This document shows positions 24,101 to 36,590 of a stretch of DNA of 64,000 bases, piece by piece (position 1 is the first letter of the stretch; each line of letters opens with the position of its first letter). The notes beneath the pieces are model-generated. The model was not told the origin of the DNA and ran no database searches. It saw nothing but the letters and a program-made list of their open reading frames with translations. The position numbers and the translations under genes were made by a program. This DNA comes from Trichoderma breve. Its lineage: Eukaryota > Ascomycota > Sordariomycetes > Hypocreales > Hypocreaceae. Location of the stretch: contig NC_079233.1 in assembly GCF_028502605.1 (NCBI RefSeq), positions 806,001 to 870,000 of the forward strand. Reading direction: 5' to 3'.

Positions 24101-27100
24101 AGCCCAGCGCGAAGGAGATTCCCACACTGACACGCATACGCATTGCGAGCCTTCCGAGAAAATGTCTTGCCCGGTCCCGAGTGCTTGTACTTGGCCCGTA
24201 CAAGGCAGCGGAAACAAGGCAGTGCCACACGCAGAGCACGCAGAGACCACCGCGCAGCTGTACGCACAGGTACTTGCCTTTGAGACACGCCCTACAAAGC
24301 CGAGGGCACCAGTCGAGAGTCAAGAGCAGCACATTCTCTCCTCTTCAGACACGACACGCTCAAAAAGGCCCTTGAAACATGTCTCCAAGATAATACCAAG
24401 ACAATGCAATCCCCAGCAAAATCAATCTCGAAATCCCACAGCAAAGGCACGCATCTCACCTCTGCCGGTACGGAGTGCGGAGTACCCGTCACTTACAACC
24501 ACGGTACTTCATCTTATATATCCACTCACACCTCAAGCTTTATCCTCCTCATCTCTTCCTCCTCCTCCACCACCATCTCATCCAACAACCTGCTAGTACC
24601 GAGTAGCTCACCTCTTGCCCCCCTCCTCCTTTCATGTTCCCTCAAAGCGCCAAGGGGAAGTTTCTCCAGCCTGCGTACATGCATATGCATGATGCGCCTC
24701 CGTACCTGCAAGTCTGATAAGGATGTGTCCAAGTCATACCCCCCTCCCTTTTAGCTGCCCGGTCGATCGTGATTCATGGCAAGAGAGCCGACAGTATTGT
24801 TCCATCTGTACTCGTATATCCCTTGGGAACACAACGCAAGTGATGTGAGAGACAAAGACAAATCAGGAAAGGAGAAAGCATGCTTCAGCTAGCACAAGAG
24901 TCAATCAGGCCAGAAGCGCAGACGCACTCCATACCCTTTGCGGCTCTGGATGGGAACAATACCTACATGGTCAGGTATTCAGTCCCAAGCCTAATGCCTG
25001 CTCAGAAGCACCCCCTACTCCGAGGCCAGGTAAATGCTCCGATTTTTATGCATCTCCCGTTTTCGCCTCCCCCAGTTCGGAGTACCTGGTCCTAGCTCCA
25101 ATGACTCCCGTACTGCAGTACTTTCCTTGTACTTGGCTGTGGCATTGTCGTCCCTCTCCTCCTTTGCTGCTCACACATGCATCCGCATATTGCGTCGCCA
25201 GATTACCATGCGTTTTGCGTCATGCGGCAGAGACAGATGACCGCTTCCTTGATACGCATGCCCTCACTCTCGTTTCCTCTCGCCGCACCCTTGATGGAAT
25301 GTCATTAATTGGGAAGTTGTGTCTGTGTCCATGAAACTAAATCGATGACCAGTGGGAGAACTCTAAGCAACCTTAGTAGATGGTCTAGAACTCTCGAGCC
25401 CACAATTGAAGCTTGGTTAATGCTGAGTGCTGAGTGCCAAGGTATCAGAATAGAGAGGCACTGTACTGCCTGTCCAACTACTCCATATTATTTCATTAGT
25501 ACAAGTACGAGCACATGTGAGAGGACATGGCAGACCCTCACTTGAGTGTCAATATAGCGCTACAGGCGGTAGTAGTAGCAGTGGTAGCAGGTTTTAGCAG
25601 TAGATCGCTGAGATGCTCCATCATGGCGTGCCGCGTACAAGGTATAACCGCAAGCCGCAGCTTTTCTTAGTCATGTCCGTACATCTGTTTGATGGGGAGC
25701 TGAAAAGCCAAAGCATGGGGTAAGGGACCCCTAAAAAGGCCTCATGGGCTGGTACAGACGAATAGACTGGTACGAGGTATGCTCTTCGGGATTTTAGCAC
25801 GTCTTTTAAATTTCAGGTGATATGCTAGCCGCAGAAGCTTACCGGCGAGGCCTGTGTCTCTTTTTCTTTCCTCATCGAGTCATGGGTAGATGCCTCTGAT
25901 GGAGCTGAACTCGACGTGCTCTGTATGACAAACACCGGACACCTGCAGGAGTGGAATTCCTCACACCCAAACGGGCGACTTGCAATCACACAAAAACGGG
26001 GACAATTGCCTCCTGCATTAACCCTTACGGTACGGAGCAGCCAGCTCGTTCGCCGACATACAGTACTGCGGCCCCAATCGATGGAATCCCCTGTTGTGCG
26101 ACGCTTCTTGCTTGACAGCCTGGCCTGCTAACTCTATAACCAGCTTCTGCAGCTTGTCGTTGCAGCCAAATGTCGCCCCTGGTCAACCACCTGCCAGATT
26201 TGATGCTCAAAAACATTACATTGGCTGTCCTGGAACGCCGTGGCGAGTCATTTCTGCATCGAGGCAGAGTAGCCGGTAGTGCCACTGCCGTATGGAGTAC
26301 TCGTACTTTGATCGTAGATTATTCTCACTTAGACGCCTAGATCGTGGACAGCGCCTCCATGTACTTGACGAGAGTTGCAGAGCAGCATCTACCTCCCTGT
26401 TCCCCCGTTATTCACTACAAGAGGCAGACGCCGCCACGTATCCACACTGCAAACTAGGATCTGTTCCTGCTCTGCATCAGTTGCGCTTAGCGGACCCGTT
26501 TCCCTTTAGCCATACCGTTCGCTAAATGAGCCCTCTCTATCTTTGGGCGTATCGATATAACCGCGTCCTCTGTGGCGAGCAGACCCGTCCATTCCGCGCA
26601 GGAAGTGAGCGCGTGCTGCTTTGTAGGAGATGTCCAGTATCGAACCTGGTACAGACTGGGTCACAAAGCTGAATCCCCTTCCCTGCCCCAACACTTGCCA
26701 TCGAGCCAGCTAACAAAGAATTTGACAGCTAGCAGTCAAAACTTGGCAACGGCCGCGCATTAGCTAACCCATGTGAACTTGGGACGTCGTTAGGGGTCCC
26801 ACCACCGTTCAGATGGTTGAAGATTCTTGTTGGGTAGACATGCCCAGCCCAGTACCTGCCAGTAAGGAGTGCCCCCATGCCATTGTTATTCCAGGCGCTG
26901 TGAGTATCACGTCATGTGTTGGTGGTGGTGCGGGCAGACATATGACTGCCACTAACAAAAGACTTCTTCTCCTTTGCCGGGGCCACCGGACATGTACCCC
27001 ATTGTCAGAACCCTTTGTATGAAGCACCACCGTAGTAGCAGTACCTGAACTCTGTTCGGATTACTCACACTTGGTACAGAATATTCGAACACAAAAGTTT

Positions 27101-28000
27101 AGCTTGACCCATTTGCTTACGTCCTCTCGCCTGGACGTATCAAAGCAAGCCAGGGAATAAGCAAAGGTAAGATCTTGACAGATTGATTCTGGTGCCCACG
27201 GAAGAGTCTGCACGCTGGTGAGAGCGCGCGCGCACGGGCTGACAATCCATCCACCCCTCTCAGACCCCACTCCCCCGGTCCATGGCCCCGTGGCAACCCG
27301 GGCCTGATTCCCAGCGCCAGCCGCAGCCATCATGGAAAGGCTCAGCCATGCCGACCCAGTGTCTGGGGTGGTGGTCTTTCAGAGACAGCTTCCGTGCCGC
27401 CTGGGTACAAGTACGCATGTTCTTGACTTGGCGTTTGGATGTCGGCACAGGTATATATGGCTTGTTGATCAGCCGGCATCATCTTTTTTTTTTTTTTTTT
27501 TGCCAGAATTCATAGTCTGAGATCCAACGATATGGCTGTATCTCTGAAGTGTTGTACGGAGTAATGCTTCCCCTTTCTCCCTGTCCGGCCTCTGTCAGGT
27601 TTCAAAGGTTGTGCTTTGTCAAAACCCTTTTCATTGCCGTCTGCAGAGGCTCGACATCCCTGCCAGACATCCGAGTTAGCGCATTCAGCTATCGAGGCCA
27701 TGCGCCCAATTAGCATGGCCCAGAATGATCTGCTCCATGGACCGCCCCAGTCTGTCCATGACAACCATCTCCACGTCTTCCCACTTGCCCTGGCCTTTGT
27801 ACTCCGTATAGAGTATGGAGTATTATTGTTCAATAGTGGCTTTCATGCCATGCCAGTGGTTCGAGGCTCTTTGCTCCATACTTCCAACATACACCAACAT
27901 CTCGGTAAGACAATTTCGGGTACAGATTACTGCTCGTAATGAGAAGACATCCAGGACACCACGCTGACATAACTCAAAACATCGTGTGCTGTTAGCGAGA
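21169..28000. other. Gene-poor region, left part
   Basis: Upstream DNA of the FlbC-like gene followed by about 6 kb in which every ORF is short and patternless on both strands. The longest, 23194-23736 and 24081-24596, have tandem low-complexity or Ser/Pro-rich translations that follow base composition. GTAC-containing words are frequent, including exact TACGGAGTA or its complement at 27555-27563 and 27800-27808. There is a CT-rich microsatellite near 23150-23185 and an 18-base T run at about 27484-27501. No transposase, reverse transcriptase or integrase motif was seen. Confidence 0.5.
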
Positions 28001-31000
28001 ACCCAAAGTGGAGGCTTCGCCAGGCAAATCCTCCGCGAGTTTCTACCAGGTCACTGTTCCGTATTTCAGGAATCACCTCCTGCGCCGCATCCCCACCTCC
28101 GCGTGTGCTTGTCGGCTGCCGGCGCCTCTAAATTGGCGCCTGGGTAGTGGTCGCACACACGATGCCTCATCCAACATCCGCGGATAGATTAGGGTGATAT
28201 ATTGGAGACGTGCTTTGTCTACGCGATCTTGTCGTAGTATTATCCAGGCAGTTGATTGGCTCCAAGGGATTTGACACCAAGGCGGATGTCGACCATGAAT
28301 GACTCGCGTACTATCCAGCTAGGCTGTTGAAACACATCGCATTTCTCACTCAGCACTCGAGAGCAGGTTTGAAGCGTTTCCAGTGGACAGTAATCGATCC
28401 TAGATTGTATACCGCACTCAGAAAACTCCGTGGACAGGTGAATGGCCCTCATTAACGAGGCCGCTTATGATGATTCCATAGTAAAACAGTCGATTATCAA
28501 ACTTGTGGACGATTGTTTCGTTAGCAACCATATGACTCGAAGCAAAGGTCAGGCTCTTGTGCGCCATATTTCCTTCAGACTGTCACAATGCAGCTTTCCC
28601 CATTCTTCTGGGAAGGCTGCAAGCAAAGGTCAGAAAAAGTGAGACCGCAGAATGAATATGCACATACATTCAGTAATATGAGCATCTCGGCAACTCGTAG
28701 AACACTTATCCAGCCAGCACCCGAACTATACTATATTATATAAATATAGTAGCAAAATATAACTATAGCAACAATTATTAGAAAAATATGAATATAAGAG
28801 TAATTACTAGGAAAATATAGATATAGTAGCAGTTACTAGAGAAATATAAATATAGTAGGGAAATGTAGATATAGCAGCTACTCCTCTTATAGGCGTATGG
28901 TTCAACTCGTGGGTGTTCGAAATCTTACCTGTCTCGGTTGTTCTGTCCTCTACTTGGGCTGGTCTTCTGATAGGTGTGTGCCTAGACACCAATGAGGTTT
29001 AACGCTGGTGGATGGCGAAGTTTTGCTGAGAGAATAGACGAGTCCACAATAGCGCGAAAAAGAGCTGAAGCCGTGCAAAAACGGGCGACGTTAGGAGGAT
29101 TTGCCGCGTGATGGTCGGCTGGAAATTTCTCTCGGAGTTCGGCTCTGTCGGAACATGACAATACGAGTACATCGCATCCTCCATCGGCAATGGCCTTTCA
29201 GTATCCATCCGTTTGAAAATGGTTGTCCGTACGGAGTAGACAGTGCAACACAGGCTGGGGCCGGACTTGTCCAGCCAGTGGTCAATAAACCCCACTACCC
29301 AGCACTTCCGGCAAGACTTGTCTGCAGCTATCACGGTCCAGGCATCTTAGCCAAGGAGTACTGCATCCGCGCGGAGCTTTAGACCCTTTCTCATCGCCAC
29401 CGTCTGCAATGGAGATTCGGCTGTCGACGGGACCTCATCGTGGCGCAAATTCCACCCATTCTGCATGGCGTTAAACAAGGTTGTTGCGGTTGCAAGGGAT
29501 GGTGCAGGGGTCAGTATCGCTAGCTCCGACTTCCTTGTCAGCAGTCAAGATGGACTGACGCGGTTGGACGGCCACTTTCTGGCTGAGGGGAAAGTTGGTA
29601 TGCTTGTACCTGTAGAGTAGCATTTCGGATGCTGAAGCTCATCCCGGGAGTCCAAGTATGTATGTTGATTGGGCCAAACCGCCGTCGATGGACGCGTCTG
29701 CATCGCAGAAGGATCTCTCCCCGGTCTGTCACGGGCACCATGATTCCGAGTGGAGTGGTTTGCATCCTGCCGCGCTGAACCCTGAACAGACCCCTCCGTT
29801 AGTGTTGAGAGGCTTCGGAAACCCAGCGCCACTGTCAGAAGCCAAGGCGAAAGACGGAATGGCGTTCCTAGCATCTGGGGTTGTGAAGACGCCACTACGA
29901 CGATCCACCAATATCGAAAGATCCATGCAATTTCTTTTTGAGATAGGTCACAATAATGAAATATGCAAGCCATTCAGAGATGAGCTGTGAAGTTGGAGAA
30001 AGTAACAAGCAAATAGACGCGTGCCAATATTGCAATTAAGGAGGGGGGATTGATGTGTTTTTTATGGTGTAGAGAAGAAGATGGATAGTCAAAGAGCTTG
30101 GAGGAGTTGGCGGAAGGAAATGCTGCTGTCGTTTGACAGAAGGTGCTCCTGATACAGGTGTTTCATAGATAGCCCGATAAGTTGAATGGGAAGGTACAGT
30201 AAACCGATTCTGGCATCTTCATACAACACAAACGCGACTGCAAAAGAACCGAAAAACTGGTTTCGATAGAGCAATGGGCTGGAATTCTAGAGCTTTTTAA
30301 CATCTGTTAATACTACAGTAACGGCAGTTGAGCAGCATTGGGTACCCAGGTACGCCTCCATTGAATAGCCCAATTGATCTGCCACGCGCGTACCATGAAA
30401 CCTTACTAACGTACATATTGATTAGCATCTAGATCAGGTGAATCTACCTTAGAAACGATGTTAAAATACAGAGCACAAAGGACTAGCCGATTCTTTGGCA
30501 ACTATGGCTGATCTTATGCGCCTACGGAATAGAGATCGGCTTCCGAGAAACTGCTGCCCCAAACGTTACTTTTACAAAGGCCAGACGGAAAGCTTCGGCC
30601 GACCGTTCAGCCTCCATTCGACAGGTTATCCCTACCGCTTTTACATTTGCTATGGTGTTGTTAGCAACCTGGCAAATACGATAACTAAATTGGCGCATTC
30701 GCAGAAACGGGCAAGCAGCATTGGATATGGCCGCAGTGGGACACCAACTCAACCTCCTTCACGGAAAGATCCGGCTAATTCAGTGCTCTGAGACATCCCA
30801 CTGTGTGAGGCTACTTCATTTGTTTTTATTCCTTCAGAACATGAAAATCATTACTGATTCCACGCAAGTTCATATCGCTCTTTCCATAAATTTGCTCCAT
30901 GAACGCTCGGAGAACCTCCTCCTCCTAACTTGTTGACATGGAACAATGCAAGATCATGTCGTGCAACAAAGACGATAGATTCAGAGATGATGACTATGGG

Positions 31001-34000
31001 ATCAAACAGAGCAGAGGTCTACGAATCTGCGTTCTTAAAGTACATTCTATGCCCTTCCAAAGTCATCAGCCATGCGTGCTAATTGGTCATTCCTGAAGTC
31101 AGATCCAACAAACAACTGGCTTACCACCTCCCCCAAAGTTTGACTCGACTCTACAGCATGAATCTCATCAGACTACCAAGGGGAGCAAAAGACAAAGAAG
31201 AAAAGAGACCATGTGTGCCAAAATAAGCAGGCAAATATGCATGGTATAAAGGTTAGGAGAGATGGATCCTAAGTTGGTACCAATTGGGCTGACAATGAGC
31301 ATTCACCGGCTGCAGCCTAAAATGAACCTATTTCGCCAACGTATGGTATGGTTACAAGTAAGATCTACCACGCAAGCTAGCAGCACTGGTGGGATCAAAG
31401 AATGGTTTGACGCATAGTGACGCGATTTGACACTCAAAATACCAACTATTTCTCAGTCCACATAACGTCGCCCTTGCAGAGAAATATACACCAGGCTCTA
31501 TTGGGAATCAAGCGTCAGCACAAGTCCTGTGCTTGGTCCAAGAGGGAATCATGAGAGCAAGCTTTCGTAGGTAAGCACTGCGGAATCCCTACAGGATTGT
31601 CGTGGCTCTGTACCAAACTGTCGGGACATTGATTGGATATAATTTTAAACAACACTAGCAGAGCACACCAGATACGAATGCAGGTCTTACGTCGACTCGC
31701 ATCAATTAGATGCTGGATCAAGGCCAACCTGGGGAGTAGACTTTGGACCATCAATAACGTTTCTTACGCTGATTAAGGTTGTACAGGTAGACTTCGCATG
31801 GTGGCGCGAACACGAAGACTTGACGCCCAGATACGAAACTTTCTGGTGCACAGAATCCCCACGTACTAAGAGACCCAAGACAGGGGGTAGGCCATGCCAC
31901 GCGAGGATCTGAGGCTACGAGCGCCACGATGTGCTCCATACTCATGAAGGGTAAAGATTCGTTAACGATGCTTTTGGGAAGCTCAGGCTCGGCTACGCAA
32001 AGAAGAAATGAGGATAATACCGGGCAAGACGGCAGCATTCGTCTCTGACATCGTGAGCAACATACCGTCACATTTTATCGTACCGATCACATGCAGTCAA
32101 GGTGATACGGAACTCGCAGTATACTGTACCTGGTGCCCCTCGCACAATACCACCACCACCTTGTACGACGTGCATGTGGAGTGTTGGTCCTCCTCGTACT
32201 TGGCGCAAGTGTGTACCCCTTTCACCCCCTGTTTCCTTTATTCCTCGCCGGCGCAGCAGCCACCCCGCTAAAGCACGAAAACGACAAGGGTAGTGATAGC
32301 TAGGGGAGTATGTATATGGAGGACAAAGATGACCTCTAGTTTTCTCTGGAGGAGCCGTCAGGAATATGCTCTATTCCTCTAGCCCCTCTCTCCTTTTCAG
32401 CGAGGCATTAGCGTGAACGGAGCTCAGCAGCCGCAGGCCCCTGAAGGAAGATAGTGATCCGACAAAGACAGACCAGCGTTGCCAAGATACAAGATCGTAT
32501 ACCAGTAATATTGCGATAGGGCTGGACCGACCGGTGTCAGCAGCGCACGGCGCTTGGGAGAGCTCGGCGACGAGGAGGATTTTGGGACCATATTCCGAGC
32601 AGCTACGGACTGATGGACGAATGAAGCAAAGACAACGTGGTCCCCAGAGAAGCATACGGAGCATGCAGGTCTCCTGTCCTTTCAAGACAAAATGGACAGA
32701 AGGACTCCATTATTACCGGTGAAACTTACAGTACGGAGTGCTTCCTGCGCCTGCCAGTGGGTACTGCTCCGTGCCAGAGCTAGGCCAACTACCAGTCGAC
32801 CAGGTTGTAAGCAGACTTGCAAGCGCCGACACCCGGGAAGCCGGGGAACGAGCGGGATGGCGTCCAAGTCTCCTCCACCGGAAGTACGCGGCCGCAGCCC
32901 TGCTCATCTGGCGTTGGTTTGACACACCCGAAGCTCGTCTCAGAACAGCCAAATTCGCGCTGTGCATACCAGATGGTCCTGCGGGAATGCGTTTGCCTGC
33001 CCTTAATCACCTGGGCAAACAAGGGCAAACAACTCGTCAACACCACGAGTATTGGGCGTTTTCTTGGCTGGATGAAGAGGCTTCATCGAGTTAGCCGCCC
33101 TCGGCTACATCTGCAGCCAGCTTCTTACCCAAACAAGCAAGGTAACGAGTCAACCAGCGCGTGGCTCAGAGACAGAATCCTAGTCGGTCCAACTTGGTGC
33201 CGTCTGATGGGCTCGGCATGGAAAACTGGAGACTTCAGCCGTTTGTTCGGTGGTGCACGTCCGTGAGTTAATGATGGGTCTGGGTCTGGTGAGAGTACCG
33301 AGTGGGAAAGGTCGGCTGAGCTGAGCTGAACCTCAGCCGATACGAACAAACAACTCGTTTTTTCTTTCTCTCCTCACTAGCTGCTACGAGTACCTGATTC
33401 TAGAACAGAACCACAAATACGAATGGCGAACTAACGAGCGCGGAAATATGCGAGCCGAGGCAGTTGGTTAGGCGGACAATAGCTGAAGCGGCGGGTTTTC
33501 CGCCCTTTATTAGTTAAACAGGACCAAAGGCGCCCTCCACGGCCAAGGCTGGGAGAAGGCGAAAAGACGCCTGGCCATGGACGAGTGGATATCGCGAGGT
33601 GCTCTTCGACGGTGCAACCAATTAGTCAAGGCGACTGTCCGTTATTGAATAATGGCGGCCTGATGGCCTGGTGAATGGAGTCCAGGCAATAATTCCACAT
33701 CTCCGGATGTCTGTCGAAATTTATCGAATTTTTCACCTGCAGTTCAATAGTATTACTTCTGGGGGCTCCGGACCGGGCGCCGGACTCTGTGTCCGACATC
33801 GGGTTCGGGACTGTCGGTACGGGATCGGACGGGCGGACCGTTGTATGTGACTCCCGCTGCCTTCAATTGCTCGTACGCAGTACGCCGGAGTTTTCTGTAT
33901 ATTGTAGAAGCGGTGATTTTCACGGTAGATGCAAAAAAAATTGTGCTACTTGCCCCCCGGCCTTTGTCGTTATAGGCTAAATCGTGGACAACTCCGGTAT

Positions 34001-34481
34001 TGATGCTGCTGATCCCTCTTCTTGGCTGGCTGTTTTATGGACAACTGGGAGGCGCACCTCTGAACTGAACGGCCAAGGAATTTGTTTGATTTAGTGTGCG
34101 CAGCTAGGAACCACCAAGACAAATAATTTGTCTGATTCTTTTATTTATCTCAGCGGAAAAGAGAAGTCAACCTCCCTTATATAGGGTAATTTTGCTCGCC
34201 TGAGCTTCGTCAATCCTTTCTACAACTTCAACGGGTCAGCTCCAAAAGTCTTTAACAATAGTAAAGAATGAGAGTCCTAGTATGTGATTAGACAACTCTC
34301 AGGCTCTACGGAATACTTCCTAGTCGAGGTGGCACCAAAGAATTATTGCCTGATCATACGTAGCATCTTCAAAAGACTCGCGACTCGTATGTATTTCAAA
34401 AGTGTATTTGGTCTATGTACACTGCGAGAGCCAGTCCAGTAAAGGGGCCATACCCAGTCCTATTGGCCAAGTTCAATAAAA
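28001..34481. other. Gene-poor region, right part
   Basis: Continues the gene-poor DNA. It holds an AT-rich tandem array (28730-28885), another TACGGAGTA (29230-29238) and a cluster of CGG triplets (33765-33842). Several short minus-strand ORFs (28240-28452, 30522-30752, 31515-32071) have protein-like composition and could be eroded exons, but I recognise no family in them. The right end (from about 34200) is the 3' flank of the DUF7580-type gene. Confidence 0.45.
28730..28885. repeat. AT-rich tandem repeat, about 30-bp unit
   Basis: Three to four degenerate units of about 30 bp share the core TTACTAG, then a purine-rich GGAAAATATAGATATAGTAG-like half. Successive units begin near 28770, 28801 and 28831. 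The array is far more AT-rich than the DNA on either side. Confidence 0.65.
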
Positions 34482-36291
34482 TTAATACTCAGAAAGAAGT
34501 TGAACGTCTTCTTCAAGTCTCGACACCACCTCCTGGAAAAACTGTTGGCAGCACTTATCATTCTGCAAGCCAGCCACGTGAAGCACGCTGTCAAAACACC
34601 ATTCTACGGCCGATTTATAGTTGGCACCCCCGCTCTCCAGCAGTTGGTCAAACAGTCGCTTCCCAGCATCTCGCTTTGAGAGAACCGTACGGACGTCCAT
34701 CACCCCCGCCATTTCTAGAGCGCTTTCCACCCTCCCAATCATCACTTGGACGAGTAGAGCTCCAAGAGAGAAAACTGCCAGGTTGACTGGCCGCGATGTG
34801 TTTGAAAAAGTGGTTTGCTTGTTGAACGGAGTCAGGAGATTCCTGACCACGAATGGGCGAGCCAAGGATACAATATCGGCATCGTCGCGGTTGTTGGGCA
34901 AGAAGAAGATGACATTGTCGAGAGTCAGGCTTTCTTCAACCCACTGAGTGCTGTAGAGATGGAGAGTATTGACTGCGATTGCGTGTGCTACCTTGAGTTT
35001 CTCCGGATAGTCGAATCGAGCAACCTTTGACTGCTTCCCTTCTAATAGCTCCCTAAGCGTCAATATTGCACAGCCGTCCAGATATAGGGTTGGAGGGTAT
35101 ATGCCAAAGGTCCGGGGAGTATCCGCTATGTAACCAAAGCAATCTAGGAATGGCTGTTTGTTTTTTCCAACGAACATCCGGCAGAGGTCTGTTACCTGCT
35201 GAGATGGCGCATTCACTGGAGAGATCGTCGCTTGTACATCTATTTTCCCTAGAGATTTATCGTTGCGGTGCCATGATACAAACCTTGGCGACTTTGGTGG
35301 TGTTGGGGGCACTGCAATGGTGCTTGCTGTAATGGTGCTTGGCGAAGGAGAGAGAGTCGGTGTTTTGTTACACTCAAAACTTCCTAATCGGAAGTAGATG
35401 TTATTCCAACGATTCATCAATTGCCCTTTTATAAGATTGTAGGCTTCTTCTGTGTCTTTGTTCCCAATACTAATATCAGAGCCGAAGGCAACGTGAAACT
35501 TGAGGCTTTGCGCAACGACATCATCAACGTCGCTGGGAATCAGAATTGCATCCCTTGGCGCAAGTTCAAGACACACTCGATGTGGCGCAACGCAGGCACA
35601 GGTTGTAGCGTTGCGAATAGCGTTAAAAATACCGTTGGAAAGCCCTCGAATGAGTCTAATCAGTCGAGTCTGGGATCGTTTTTGCCTGGTTGGCTCAAGT
35701 CCCCGGCTTTTACTGGCAAGTTCAGATAAGGCCAGGTTGCCCCTCTTGATCCGCGATACAATATCGATATAATCTTTCTTATTCAACGTGAATGATGCTC
35801 CCTTCTTGAGTTCTCTGATGATAGAGATCTTATCTTTCGGTCTGGACTGGCAATCATTGAAAATGCCAAGTTAGTTTGTGAGATGGGTTTGGGCTCGACA
35901 TGCAACTTACACTACCGTCACCATATATACACAGCTTTTCCCTCAGTTCCATGGCTGCGTCGCGCATGTCTAGAGTATAGTTTTTAAATTCCCTCTCTGA
36001 TTCCCAAAGCCGTAGGCGCAACAGGTGGCTGTACTTCTCCCAAGTGGCACCAAAAGGGTCTTTAGTCATGTCGTCTATCATGGAGAATGGCGCGATCCCT
36101 TCGAGGAGCACTTCACAAGTTGTCTGCAAGCGGACCTGTTCAGTCTCTAGATCACGGATCAAGCTTGCCAGATCGCGCGCCGCGTTCCGTATCGACGATA
36201 TGATGTTCTTATAAGTTTTAAGTGTGTCCACAGCAACAGGCAACACGCCCAACACACCCGTGATGGCCCCCAGAACCTCTAAGCCAGACAT
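34482..36291 (-). CDS. HeLo-like / DUF7580-type protein with a kinase-like C-terminus
   Basis: Two exons on the minus strand, 36291-35911 and 35846-34482, with a 64-nt GT-AG intron (branch CTAAC), give 581 residues. The N-terminus MSGLEVLGAITGVLGVLPV, then a helical segment with AARDLASLIRDLETEQVRL, is the usual opening of fungal proteins annotated with DUF7580 and of HeLo-like death-domain relatives. A Ser/Thr/Pro-rich linker (STITASTIAVPPTPPKSP) separates it from a C-terminal domain with the kinase-like series KLKVAHAIAVNTLHLYSTQW, then LDNVIFFLP and AVFSLGALLVQVMIGR. The catalytic HRD and DFG motifs are absent, so it should be a pseudokinase. It is divergent with the C2H2-GATA gene; 299 bp separate the two starts. 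Function is unknown. Relatives occur near NLR-type and incompatibility genes, which suggests but does not show a signalling or cell-death role. Confidence 0.8.
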
Positions 36292-36590
36292 GATGACAGT
36301 TTGGTCTGGGCAACGCAGAGCCGCGTGAAAGCTTTGCTCACAACGATACTGCTGACTATCTCTGGGTTGATGCGAGGCTCTGCGGGTAACCCCGCAGTGC
36401 TCAGATGGAGATTATTTCGGCGCCCAATCGAGTGTCGATTATGCCTGACCCATGCATGAATTAACGAATAGCAACCAGACTGTGGGTTACGTTAACTTGC
36501 GAGGGTGACCTTTATACCTCAACATTCAACATCATCGACATTTGCTAGATAAAATCTGCAATTATATTCTAGTATTGGATCTTAAGCGCA
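36292..36590. promoter_or_regulatory. Shared divergent promoter
   Basis: These 299 bases separate two head-to-head ATGs and must contain both promoters. Near the left gene lies a perfect hairpin, CTGCGGG-TAAC-CCCGCAG, at 36380-36397. The DNA next to the right-hand ATG is AT-rich (TAGATAAAATCTGC near 36546). Confidence 0.6.

Noticed and set aside
24081..24596. 171-codon ORF in the gene-poor region
   Set aside because: Ser/Thr/Pro-rich by base composition, with no motif, intron or neighbour supporting it.
21169..34481. Transposon island as explanation of the gene-poor stretch
   Set aside because: No reverse transcriptase, integrase or transposase motifs, no long terminal repeats seen by eye, and no general AT-richness.
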